Of a stretch of 64,000 nt of DNA, positions 24,610 to 32,328 are shown piece after piece (within the stretch, counting starts at the first letter, position 1; each line of letters starts with the position of its first letter). The notes beneath the pieces were generated by a model. It did no database searches, was not told the DNA's origin, and was given only the letters and a program-made list of their open reading frames with translations. Source of the DNA: an uncultured Prevotellaceae bacterium (GTDB taxonomy: Bacteria; Bacteroidota; Bacteroidia; Bacteroidales; Bacteroidaceae). Made by a program: the position numbers and the translations under genes. The stretch lies in NCBI GenBank assembly GCA_902769805.1, contig CACXQL010000001.1, forward strand, positions 71,526 to 135,525, given 5' to 3'.

Positions 24610-25748
24610 AGTCTGTCACCTCGTATCTCCAGCGGCATGGGGATGTTATCTGTAAAGAGCTGTCCCGTGCCGAGACCTTGGGGCATGGTAATCCTGTCAC
24701 CATAAACGTCTGCGCAGAACAGAGCGATGGCATTCAATCCGATATTACTCTCCAAGGCAGAAGTAATCCACGAACCGATACCCATGTCGTTAGCGATGTC
24801 GATCCACTCACGCACACCCATCATTCCTCCATGCAACGAGGGCTTGAGGATGATATAACGAGGACGGATAATGTTCAGCATCTGTCGCTTCTGGTCAGGG
24901 TCGTTGACACCAATCAGTTCCTCATCGAGGGCGATAGGCAATGGAGACTCACGACAAAGTTCTGCCATATTTGCCCACTGTCCTGCCTTGATAGGTTGTT
25001 CTATGGAATGCAGGGCGTATTGTGACAATAGTTCCAGTTTGTAAAGTGCTTCATCAAAAGGAAAAGCTCCATTGGCATCCACCCGTAGCTCCACTTCATG
25101 ATGACTGAAACGCTCACGGATTCTTTTGATGAGCTCCAGTTCAGCATCAAAGTCAATGGCACCAATCTTCAGTTTGACACAATGGAAGCCCTGTGCCAAC
25201 TTCTGTTCAATGCGCTCCTTCATCTCCTCATAGGTCCCCATCCATACCAAACCGTTGATAGGAATACCGACTTCACCACGAGAAAATTGAGAGTTGAAAA
25301 TCGCGATTAAGCGAGTATAGGCCAAGCTTGCTTGAAGTCTATCGAGCGTGAGCGATTTCGACGAAGTCAAAATTGAAAATTGACAAGGAGCGACCTTTGA
25401 CCTTTGACCTTTGACCTTTGACCTTTGACCGTTCATTAAACTCAACATTGCTGTCTCCAAGCCGAAGAGCATGGAGGGATAGTCACGCAATGCTTCTGTA
25501 TCAAGCTGTCCAGAACGCTCCACTTCATCACAGAAACGACGAAGCACTTCGACATAGTTAGGAATATCGTCGCAACTCAGTTTGGGTAGCGGGGCACACT
25601 CCCCTATTCCGACAGCATCCCCCTCCGTCATCTTTACCAACCAGATCTTCCGTTCCGTATAAACACCACGGGAAGTACCTGCCGGCTGTTTAAAATGGAG
25701 TATACGCTCCTCAATATCTACTTTCACTTTCAAACTTTCAACTATCAA
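24588..25748 (-). CDS. menC: o-Succinylbenzoate synthase with a ~50-residue repeat-derived insert
   Basis: The 386-residue protein has the enolase-superfamily layout: N-terminal cap with HFKQPAGTSRGVYTERK, and barrel motifs HCVKLKIG (catalytic Lys), RVDANGAF, HSIEQPI, ALDEEL, and ILKPSLHGG. It dehydrates SHCHC to o-succinylbenzoate. Between LMN (residue ~106) and FSRGEVGIPING (~156) lies a stretch with two copies of KGQRSKV followed by a hydrophobic sequence encoded by a second repeat-like element. Homologues that I recall have a much shorter loop here. All active-site motifs remain. The first ten residues (MIVESLKVKV) are also encoded by a heptamer repeat. Confidence 0.9.
   Translation of the reverse strand: MIVESLKVKVDIEERILHFKQPAGTSRGVYTERKIWLVKMTEGDAVGIGECAPLPKLSCDDIPNYVEVLRRFCDEVERSGQLDTEALRDYPSMLFGLETAMLSLMNGQRSKVKGQRSKVAPCQFSILTSSKSLTLDRLQASLAYTRLIAIFNSQFSRGEVGIPINGLVWMGTYEEMKERIEQKLAQGFHCVKLKIGAIDFDAELELIKRIRERFSHHEVELRVDANGAFPFDEALYKLELLSQYALHSIEQPIKAGQWANMAELCRESPLPIALDEELIGVNDPDQKRQMLNIIRPRYIILKPSLHGGMMGVREWIDIANDMGIGSWITSALESNIGLNAIALFCADVYGDRITMPQGLGTGQLFTDNIPMPLEIRGDRLWRKVKG
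25282..25383. repeat. Composite repeat-like element inside menC
   Basis: AAAATTG-type heptamers at both ends (25282-25302 and 25370-25383) flank an imperfect inverted sequence around CAAGCTTGCTTG (25323-25334) with GCGAG / GAGCG arms. It is open in the menC frame. It resembles a small REP- or MITE-like insert (inference). Confidence 0.55.
25388..25432 (-). repeat. Heptamer repeat (AAAGGTC family) inside menC
   Basis: Five perfect or near-perfect units of GACCTTT on the plus strand, read as GQRSKV-KGQRSKV on the coding strand. Confidence 0.9.
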
Positions 25749-25757
25749 CTTTCAACT
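25719..25757. repeat. Heptamer repeat (AACTTTC/AACTATC family) at the menC start
   Basis: Units ACTTTCA and ACTATCA alternate across the menB-menC gap and the first menC codons. Confidence 0.75.
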
Positions 25758-25758
25758 A

Positions 25759-26577
25759 TCACGGAATCTTAGGGTACTGCTCGAAGTCGGGCTTACGCTT
25801 CTCCAAGAATGCCTTACCACCCTCTTGTGCCTCATCTAAGAAATAATAAAGCATGGTGGCATCACCAGCCAGTTGCTGGATTCCTGCCTGTCCGTCCAGC
25901 TCGGCATTCAGTCCTGCCTTAATCATACGCAAGGCAATGGGTGAGCGTTCCATCATCTCCTCCGCCCATGCGACACACTCATCCTCCAACTGGTCGAAAG
26001 GCACGACTTTATTCACCATACCCATCTCCTCAGCTTCCTTGGCAGAATACTGACGACAAAGGAACCATATCTCACGTGCTTTCTTCTGTCCGACGATACG
26101 GGCGAGATAAGAAGAACCGAAACCTGCGTCAAACGAGCCCACCTTCGGACCTGTCTGTCCAAAGATAGCATTCTCGGAGGCAATCGTCAGGTCGCATACC
26201 AGATGCAACACATGACCGCCACCAATGGCATAGCCGTTGACCATGGCAATGACAGGTTTGGGCAGTCGGCGGATCTGCATCTGCACATCCAGTACACTCA
26301 GACGAGGCACACCTTCGTCATCGACATAACCGCCACGTCCCTTCACATGCATATCACCACCAGAACAGAACGCCTTGTCACCGGCACCTGTCAACAATAC
26401 CACACGGATATTCTGCATCTCACGACAAAGGGCAAATGCCTGACTTAACTCCAACGTCGTCTTGGGGGTAAACGCATTACGATAACGAGGACGGTTGATG
26501 GTGATCTTAGCAATCCCATGATACTCTTCGAAGAGGATCTCCTCGAATTTCCTAATCTCTTTCCACTCTCTTTCCAT
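25759..26577 (-). CDS. menB: 1,4-Dihydroxy-2-naphthoyl-CoA synthase
   Basis: The 272-residue crotonase-family protein has [30 protein letters not shown] (the oxyanion-hole region and MenB-specific disordered loop), [19 protein letters not shown], and [18 protein letters not shown]. It closes the second ring of the naphthoquinone in menaquinone synthesis. Two adjacent ATGs (26580, 26577) are possible starts; a promoter box is 34 nt upstream. The frame open to 26856 crosses the promoter and tandem repeats and is not coding. First gene of menB-menC-menE. Confidence 0.95.
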   Translation of the reverse strand: MEREWKEIRKFEEILFEEYHGIAKITINRPRYRNAFTPKTTLELSQAFALCREMQNIRVVLLTGAGDKAFCSGGDMHVKGRGGYVDDEGVPRLSVLDVQMQIRRLPKPVIAMVNGYAIGGGHVLHLVCDLTIASENAIFGQTGPKVGSFDAGFGSSYLARIVGQKKAREIWFLCRQYSAKEAEEMGMVNKVVPFDQLEDECVAWAEEMMERSPIALRMIKAGLNAELDGQAGIQQLAGDATMLYYFLDEAQEGGKAFLEKRKPDFEQYPKIP

Positions 26578-26610
26578 CATATTATTCCTTATTTGTCTTG
26601 ATTCTATGTG

Positions 26611-26618
26611 CAAAGATA
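26611..26618 (-). promoter_or_regulatory. -7 box of the menB-menC-menE unit
   Basis: TATCTTTG on the minus strand, 33 nt before the ATG pair. Confidence 0.6.
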
Positions 26619-26730
26619 GGAAAAAAAAATCATTTCTCTCCATTTTATTTGTATCTTTATCTTTTGAAAACAATATTCCTAATAGCGCATAGGTTAACGA
26701 TGTGAAAAATACGTGGTTGATGTGATATAA

Positions 26731-26862
26731 AAGTCGTTGACAGCTATTCCATAGATACCCTAGGGCTATCGCATCGATAGCCCCGAGCAAACGGATCGAT
26801 AGGCGGCACCTATCGCATCGATAGGTGGCGGCTATCTCAACGATAGGTGGCACCAAACTTTT
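26731..26862. repeat. Degenerate 22-bp tandem array of quasi-palindromic units
   Basis: Six consecutive 22-bp blocks start at 26731, 26753, 26775, 26797, 26819 and 26841; the last four begin CGATAG. Blocks are related to CGATAGGYGGCACCTATCGCAT and are themselves near-palindromic. Perfect inverted repeats across block borders are GGGCTATCG-CAT-CGATAGCCC (26763-26783) and CACCTATCG-CAT-CGATAGGTG (26807-26827). The array ends about 40 bp before the peptidase promoter box and lies about 110 bp upstream of the menB promoter box. Confidence 0.85.
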
Positions 26863-26900
26863 TTTTACTGGAAAGATGGCTGAATTTCGTCAGAATTTCG

Positions 26901-26908
26901 TAATTTTG
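26901..26908 (+). promoter_or_regulatory. -7 box of the C1-peptidase gene
   Basis: TAATTTTG, 27 nt before the ATG at 26936. Confidence 0.55.
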
Positions 26909-26935
26909 CTCTCAGTATATATAATAGCTAACCAA

Positions 26936-28042
26936 ATGAAGACAGTTTTATTAACGGCAATGATGCTTATGGCTTCAGCGGCATCAGCACAGGAGAACCT
27001 ACAACGGGGTGCCATTGCCTCAGAGGTAAAGAAGGAATTCACTACGGTGAAGGAGCTTCCGATAACAAGTGTGAAGAACCAATACCGCAGTGGCACTTGC
27101 TGGGCCTATGCCACACTGGGTTACTTCGAGAGCGAGATACTACGGAAGACTGGCAAGACCTACAACCTGTGCGAGATGTTCGTGGTGAACAAAGACTATA
27201 TGGACTGTGCCACTCATTATGTACGGATGCACGGCTATAGCCAGATATCGGAAGGAGGCTCGTGTGATGACGTGCTGGAGGTAATCCGTCAGCACGGTAT
27301 CTGTCCCGAGGATGCCATGCCGGCACCAGGTTCGCTGACGGGTGACTCACTCGCCAACTTCAAAGTGTTCTTCCCTGAGTTGGAGCGCAGGATAAGCAGT
27401 ATCGTGCAGAAAGATGCCAAAGCACCCCTACCTAACTGGCAAGACAGTGTGCTGGCAGTCATCGAACGGTATGTGGGACACTGTCCTGAGTCGTTCGTCT
27501 TTGAAGGAAAGACATACACGCCGACATCGTTTGCCAAGAGTCTCGACCTTGACTTTGACGATTACGTGAGTCTGACGAGTTTCACACATCATCCATTCAA
27601 CAGATGGTTTGTCATTGAGGCACCCTACAAATGGCGACTGAAGCCCAGTTACAACATCCCCATCGAACAATTGATGGAGGTGCTCGACAAGGCACTGGAC
27701 GCAGGGTATACAGTAGCCTGGGGCGGTGACGTATCAGGGGATTTCACCCGTACAGGACTGGCACTGCTACCTGACAGCGTCCAGCCCACACAGCAGCTAC
27801 GCCAGCAACAATGGGACGACTGGCAGTTCACTTATGACCATGTGATGCTCATCTACGGCAAGGCTGTTGACGAAACGGGCAAGCCCTATTATATGGTGAA
27901 GAACTCATGGGGCAAGAGCGGACACTACAACGGTATCTGGTATATGTCGCGTGACTACATTGCCTTAAACACAACCTACCTGTTCCTGAACCGCCATGCT
28001 CTTTCCGGGGAACTACAAAAGAAAACAAAACTAACCCATTAA
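26936..28042 (+). CDS. Exported C1-family (papain/bleomycin-hydrolase-like) cysteine peptidase
   Basis: The 368-residue protein has a signal peptide (MKTVLLTAMMLMASAASAQ), the catalytic Cys in NQYRSGTCWAYATLGYFESE, the His in YDHVMLIYGKA, and the Asn in YMVKNSWGKSG. The layout resembles peptidase C1B/aminopeptidase C, but it is shorter than cytosolic bleomycin hydrolases and has a secretion signal, so it acts outside the cytoplasm. It splits the menaquinone cluster and is convergent with menD (30 nt). The longer frame from 26825 runs through the tandem array and promoter and is not coding. Confidence 0.88.
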   Translation: MKTVLLTAMMLMASAASAQENLQRGAIASEVKKEFTTVKELPITSVKNQYRSGTCWAYATLGYFESEILRKTGKTYNLCEMFVVNKDYMDCATHYVRMHGYSQISEGGSCDDVLEVIRQHGICPEDAMPAPGSLTGDSLANFKVFFPELERRISSIVQKDAKAPLPNWQDSVLAVIERYVGHCPESFVFEGKTYTPTSFAKSLDLDFDDYVSLTSFTHHPFNRWFVIEAPYKWRLKPSYNIPIEQLMEVLDKALDAGYTVAWGGDVSGDFTRTGLALLPDSVQPTQQLRQQQWDDWQFTYDHVMLIYGKAVDETGKPYYMVKNSWGKSGHYNGIWYMSRDYIALNTTYLFLNRHALSGELQKKTKLTH

Positions 28043-28072
28043 GACTCCTCTGAAGCTCAGAACCTGTGCATA

Positions 28073-29626
28073 TCATCTGTTCTTGCGGATCTGTGCGTAA
28101 TAGTCGCGAAACACCTGTTCGTCAACTGCAGCGTCAGTAAACACCTCCAGAAGCATTGGGCGGTCGCTCTGTTCTTGAAGCAGCCGTTCAACACCCTCCT
28201 GCATCTCTGTCATATCCTCCGCTCTCAGATAGACGATATCATTCTGTTCACAGATACCCTTGGCGGAAGTATGATGCCCGGCAGCCACAAACCTGTCACG
28301 CGCAGGACTCTGTTCCAAGCCAGACAACATATTAAAGATACCACCTTTCCCATTATTCATCAGTAGGATACGGAAATTCCCACGCAGGTTCTGGTTCCAC
28401 AGTGCGTTCTGGTCGTAAAAGAAACTCAGGTCCCCGATGACGCAGATGACGGGCTCATCAGTCACACATGAGAACCCTGCCGCCGTGGACAACGACCCGT
28501 CGATACCATTCACGCCACGATTGCAATAGACAGGATGACTGGCATAGATGTTGGCAAGACGGATAGCGGTGCTGTTCGCATAATGAATTGGAAATTGACT
28601 TTCGACCTTTGACCTTTGACTTTCGACACATTTCACGGTCGCCATCTGGGAATAGGCAGGTTGATACGCAATGGCATGCTGACGTACTCTCTCCAAGAGT
28701 TCATCCCATTGCTGGACGAAGGGATGCGGCTGTTGCTCCAACATGAAACGGACCTGGTCGGCAACAACATCTCCATCGCCTTGAACGACATGTGTCAGGT
28801 TCATAAACGTGTCATTAACCTCACCGGTCTCATTCACTGTCCATGTTTCCTTTGCTTTCCGTAAAAAGTGCTTGACACGCTTACTGACGATAGAGCCTCC
28901 GGTATATAACACGAAGTCAGGAACATAACACTCATCATCCTCCACCAGACAGACCGCCTCGTCCATATTCGGATTCATCGGCTGTCCAGCTATCAGCATC
29001 GGACGCTTTGCCTGCATAAACATCCGTACGACATGACTCAGGGTATGCGCCGGCGTATCAGCAGGAAGAAACGCTATCTCCCGTTCTTCAGGCAAGGAAG
29101 ACACAGAGAAGTCAAATAGGGGTTCACTGATGGGAACATTGATATGTACAGGAGCATGACGCACCAGCAGTGCCTCGTTGACGAGGCGGTTGCAATACCA
29201 ACGTTCTTCCTCATCATGTGGTTTTGGCAACGACACTGCTTTTCTGACGAATCGTCCAAGGGCATCAGGCTGGGGCAGGGTCTGACCATCCAACTGGTCT
29301 ATCCATGCTGCAGGACGGTCGGCGGAGACCACCACCAATGACTGATGCTGATAATACGCTTCGGCGACTGCAGGAGCAAGGTTCAGCAACGCCGTCCCAC
29401 TGGTAACACATACTACCACAGGTTCCTTCAGGCATTGCGTCATGCCCAAGGCATAGAAGCCTGCCGAGCGTTCATCCGTCACAGGATAGCATTGGATGTC
29501 CGGGCACTCGTTGAGGTTATGTACAATGGGGGCATTACGACTACCCGGACATACTACGGCATGACGCACTCCATGCGCCACCAACAAAGCTGTCAATATG
29601 TTTACATTCTCTTTGTTACTATACAT
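28073..29626 (-). CDS. menD: SEPHCHC synthase (MenD) with an in-frame heptamer insert
   Basis: The 517-residue thiamine-diphosphate enzyme has VCPGSRNAPIV, DERSAGFYALG, TSGTALLNLAPAVAEAYYQ, and the cofactor region GDLSFFYDQNAL with LLMNNGKGGIFNML. It condenses isochorismate and 2-oxoglutarate. Around residues 334-345 the sequence VESQRSKVESQ is encoded by heptamers, in the linker before the C-terminal domain. The start overlaps menF by 8 nt. Confidence 0.95.
   Translation of the reverse strand: MYSNKENVNILTALLVAHGVRHAVVCPGSRNAPIVHNLNECPDIQCYPVTDERSAGFYALGMTQCLKEPVVVCVTSGTALLNLAPAVAEAYYQHQSLVVVSADRPAAWIDQLDGQTLPQPDALGRFVRKAVSLPKPHDEEERWYCNRLVNEALLVRHAPVHINVPISEPLFDFSVSSLPEEREIAFLPADTPAHTLSHVVRMFMQAKRPMLIAGQPMNPNMDEAVCLVEDDECYVPDFVLYTGGSIVSKRVKHFLRKAKETWTVNETGEVNDTFMNLTHVVQGDGDVVADQVRFMLEQQPHPFVQQWDELLERVRQHAIAYQPAYSQMATVKCVESQRSKVESQFPIHYANSTAIRLANIYASHPVYCNRGVNGIDGSLSTAAGFSCVTDEPVICVIGDLSFFYDQNALWNQNLRGNFRILLMNNGKGGIFNMLSGLEQSPARDRFVAAGHHTSAKGICEQNDIVYLRAEDMTEMQEGVERLLQEQSDRPMLLEVFTDAAVDEQVFRDYYAQIRKNR
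28597..28627 (-). repeat. Heptamer repeat (AAAGGTC family) inside menD
   Basis: GACTTTC GACCTTT GACCTTT GACTTTC GAC on the plus strand; read in frame on the coding strand as VESQRSKVES. Confidence 0.85.
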
Positions 29627-30656
29627 TATATATAATATTACGCATGGTATCCATCTTGATCTCCGTCTCCTGCCACTCCAGCTCTTCCGTACTGTCTTTC
29701 AGGATACCTCCACCGGCATACAGGCAACAGCCATCCATAAACATCTCCATACAACGTAGTGTGACAAAGAGACTGGTCTTATTCTCTACAGACAATGCCC
29801 CCATGAAGCCACTGTAATAACGACGGGGACTATGCTCATTATGTAAGATAAACTGAAAGGCATCATGTTTTGGCAAGCCGCAGACTGCCGGTGTGGGATG
29901 GAGTGCCTGCAAGAGCTCACCGACTCTTCTCCCTTCCATCCTGAAATGGAAATCACTACGCAGATGAGCCAGATGCCCAGCCCGGATGGTACGAGGGCCT
30001 GTCTCTTTGAAATCAGACGTAAACCGTTCGAGTTGCTCTGTGATATACGTAGCCACATAACGCTGTTCCTGGATGTTCTTATCACTCCACCTGACATCCT
30101 GTTCATAGGGCAACGTACCGGCAAGGGCTACTGTCTGCCACTCCTCTCCACTGCCGGACAGCAACATCTCTGGCGTCGCCGCCAGCCATGTCCCACTTTT
30201 CGGTGTCGACACTAACGCAATCATCATGCGAGGATAGCACTCACATGCCTTCCTAAACAAGTCCAAAGGCGACTGCCGGACATCTGAAGCGATGAACTGA
30301 CTACGGGAAAGTACCAGCTTAGAGAAATCACCATTCGACAGATGCGCATGGAAATTCGCGAAGTCGACATGATAGTCAGCACGAAGTTCTGGAACCAGAG
30401 GAACGGACATCTGACCAGTGCGGAGAAGACGGTCATACCATCCGTCTCCCATACCTGACGGCAGCTCATGATTTACTACATCAGGGCGTATCAGTAAGAT
30501 AGGGCAATCACCCGACTGGGCGAAAGGAGCCAACACATACCCTTCCCTGCCACTTAACTCCGCCAATGATGACACCTCAAGAGGTTCTCCCGAGGTTTGT
30601 GCAATCAGCGTATACTGTTTTTCAAATGGTAAGCGGAAAAGGGCAAAGCTCGTCAT
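29619..30656 (-). CDS. menF: Isochorismate synthase
   Basis: The 345-residue chorismate-binding protein has the C-terminal signatures KLVLSRSQ, FVTLRCMEMF, LYAGGGILKDSTEELEWQETE and the LHPTPAVCGLPKHDA motif. It makes isochorismate from chorismate, the first menaquinone step. It is a little shorter at the N-terminus than E. coli MenF. It lies 1 nt downstream of the thioesterase gene and overlaps menD, so all three are co-transcribed. Confidence 0.93.
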   Translation of the reverse strand: MTSFALFRLPFEKQYTLIAQTSGEPLEVSSLAELSGREGYVLAPFAQSGDCPILLIRPDVVNHELPSGMGDGWYDRLLRTGQMSVPLVPELRADYHVDFANFHAHLSNGDFSKLVLSRSQFIASDVRQSPLDLFRKACECYPRMMIALVSTPKSGTWLAATPEMLLSGSGEEWQTVALAGTLPYEQDVRWSDKNIQEQRYVATYITEQLERFTSDFKETGPRTIRAGHLAHLRSDFHFRMEGRRVGELLQALHPTPAVCGLPKHDAFQFILHNEHSPRRYYSGFMGALSVENKTSLFVTLRCMEMFMDGCCLYAGGGILKDSTEELEWQETEIKMDTMRNIIYNV

Positions 30657-30657
30657 G

Positions 30658-31071
30658 CTACTTACGGTTCTTTATAATATAGTTGGTAACACGAACAGTG
30701 GATATCAACTCACCTGCAGTATTCCTGATCTCCACATGCCACACATGGAGTGTAGATCCCTTATGCTGCAAACGCGCATAGGCGGTCACCGTGTCACCCT
30801 CACTGACAGCCTGGACATGACTGCCACTGACCTCAATACCGACACAGGCGCTGTTAGGACACAAGGCAGAAGAGCCCACCCCTGCCACATTCTCAGCTAA
30901 CGCAAGAGAAGCCCCGCCACTCAAGAAGCCGAACGGTTGGCGGTTACGCTCATCCACTTTCATGCGAGCCATACAAGTATCGTCCTCGGGAGTGGATATG
31001 AACTCCATCCCGAGGGCGGTACTGAGATTAGGCTTACGCTCAATAATCTGTACTATACGTTCTACGTCCAT
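30658..31071 (-). CDS. Hotdog-fold thioesterase, probable DHNA-CoA thioesterase
   Basis: The 137-residue PaaI/4HBT-type protein has the motif PFGFLSGGASLALAENVAGVGS and VSGSHVQAVSEGDTVTAYARL. Its place in the menaquinone cluster makes 1,4-dihydroxy-2-naphthoyl-CoA the likely substrate (a MenI role). The start codon shares an A with the stop of the upstream ROK gene. Function rests on family plus context. Confidence 0.85.
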   Translation of the reverse strand: MDVERIVQIIERKPNLSTALGMEFISTPEDDTCMARMKVDERNRQPFGFLSGGASLALAENVAGVGSSALCPNSACVGIEVSGSHVQAVSEGDTVTAYARLQHKGSTLHVWHVEIRNTAGELISTVRVTNYIIKNRK

Positions 31072-32051
31072 TATTTGAATAATGAATATTCAGGAACCTC
31101 CCATGCAAGGGCACTGGCACCTAACACATCACGCTCACGGTCATTCAACTGGGAAACTAATATCTTGATTCTTCCCTTCATATTTCCGAAGATATTGTCC
31201 TCGAAAGCCTGACGAGTAGGATCCAGCAACCACTTTCCTGCATGGGAGATACCGCCCGTCAGGATAATAGCCTGCGGATTGATAAGACTTGCATAGTTGG
31301 CAAGACCCATGCCGAAGATCTCCCCCGTACGGCGGAACACCTCAATAGCCATCTCATCGCCCTGCTGACAGAAATCATTAATAATACGGGGAGTCAACCT
31401 CTCGACGTTTCGCATCAAAGAAGGCGCATCCGACTCTTTCATCAACTCATTAGCCGTGGATACGATACCCTTGGCACCGACATAGGCTTCCAGACAACCT
31501 TGCTTGCCACAGGCACACTTGCGTCCGAGTGGCTGGATGCAGGTATGTCCGAACTCACCAGCAAAGCCTTCAAAGCCCTGATGCTCATGACCAGCGGAGA
31601 AGAAACAACTTCCCAAACCGATACCCATACTGATAATGATGAAATCCTTCATACCATGAGCCGATCCAAAGGCATACTCACCCAGGGCAGCCACATGCGC
31701 GTCGTTAGCCAAGGCAACAGCCAGTCCCAAACGGTCACGAATCATCGCAGAGAGTGGGATGATGCCTTTCCATGGAAGATTAGGAGCATTCACGATATTA
31801 CCTGATATAAAACTGGCACTCGGACAGCTTATACCCAACGAACGGATTGTCTCATAGCCACCATTAGCCTCAACCATCTCAAGAATCTTCTCACAAATGA
31901 CTGAAACAAAGTTATTGACATCCTGATAGTCTGTTGTCACAAAGCTATCTTCGGCAATAATATTACCGCGAATATCAACAATAGCATAAGTCGTACGCTC
32001 ATTACTAATGTCTACACCAACTACTCTTGTCTTGATTCTATCCTCTTCCAT
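31071..32051 (-). CDS. ROK-family sugar kinase (glucokinase-like)
   Basis: The 326-residue protein has the N-terminal ATP-binding VVGVDISNERTTYAIVD, ALANDAHVAALGE (catalytic Asp), and the zinc-binding CACGKQGCLEAYVG. There is no N-terminal helix-turn-helix, so it is a kinase rather than an XylR/NagC repressor. I start at MEEDRIK; the longer frame overlaps the promoter region. It precedes the men genes on one strand and may be co-transcribed with the thioesterase. Confidence 0.9.
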   Translation of the reverse strand: MEEDRIKTRVVGVDISNERTTYAIVDIRGNIIAEDSFVTTDYQDVNNFVSVICEKILEMVEANGGYETIRSLGISCPSASFISGNIVNAPNLPWKGIIPLSAMIRDRLGLAVALANDAHVAALGEYAFGSAHGMKDFIIISMGIGLGSCFFSAGHEHQGFEGFAGEFGHTCIQPLGRKCACGKQGCLEAYVGAKGIVSTANELMKESDAPSLMRNVERLTPRIINDFCQQGDEMAIEVFRRTGEIFGMGLANYASLINPQAIILTGGISHAGKWLLDPTRQAFEDNIFGNMKGRIKILVSQLNDRERDVLGASALAWEVPEYSLFK

Positions 32052-32090
32052 GATGAAAAAATTTGTTGTATGATCAGTTGTTTTATTCCG

Positions 32091-32098
32091 CAAATATA
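32091..32098 (-). promoter_or_regulatory. -7 box of the ROK gene
   Basis: TATATTTG on the minus strand, 39 nt before the ATG at 32051. Possibly drives ROK-thioesterase-menF-menD. Confidence 0.55.
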
Positions 32099-32252
32099 AG
32101 AAGTTTTATTTACCTAACCAAATATTGTCTGTTTTTTTAGCAATTATTTAACGTAATAACAAGATGAATGAAAAAAAAAACTAAAAACGCTATTGTCTCA
32201 GATAAATTTACTACCTTTGCTGAAAAATACAGCGAAAGTAGGCTGCACCTCG

Positions 32253-32301
32253 GAAAAACTCAAATAAAATTTGGTTTTTCACTCGGTTTGCACTACCTTT
32301 G
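32253..32301 (+). promoter_or_regulatory. Promoter of the lysS operon within a recurring element
   Basis: The segment GGAAAAACTCAAATAAAATTTGG (from about 32254) is followed by TTTTTCACTCGGTTTGCAC and the -7 box TACCTTTG (32294-32301). The first part matches, almost base for base, the sequence upstream of the queuosine transporter on the minus strand (8942-8965). A second TACCTTTGC copy lies further upstream at about 32212. Confidence 0.65.
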
Positions 32302-32328
32302 CATCCATAACACATTTATAGAAGTTAT

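Noticed and set aside
26581..26856. N-terminal extension of menB
   Set aside because: It crosses its own promoter box and the tandem array, and MenB homology begins at 26577.
26731..26862. CRISPR array
   Set aside because: Blocks are adjacent without unique spacers, and no cas genes are near.
26825..26935. N-terminal extension of the peptidase ORF
   Set aside because: It covers the 22-bp array and the promoter box; a good signal peptide starts at 26936.
31071..32051. ROK-family transcriptional repressor
   Set aside because: No N-terminal helix-turn-helix; length and motifs fit a kinase.
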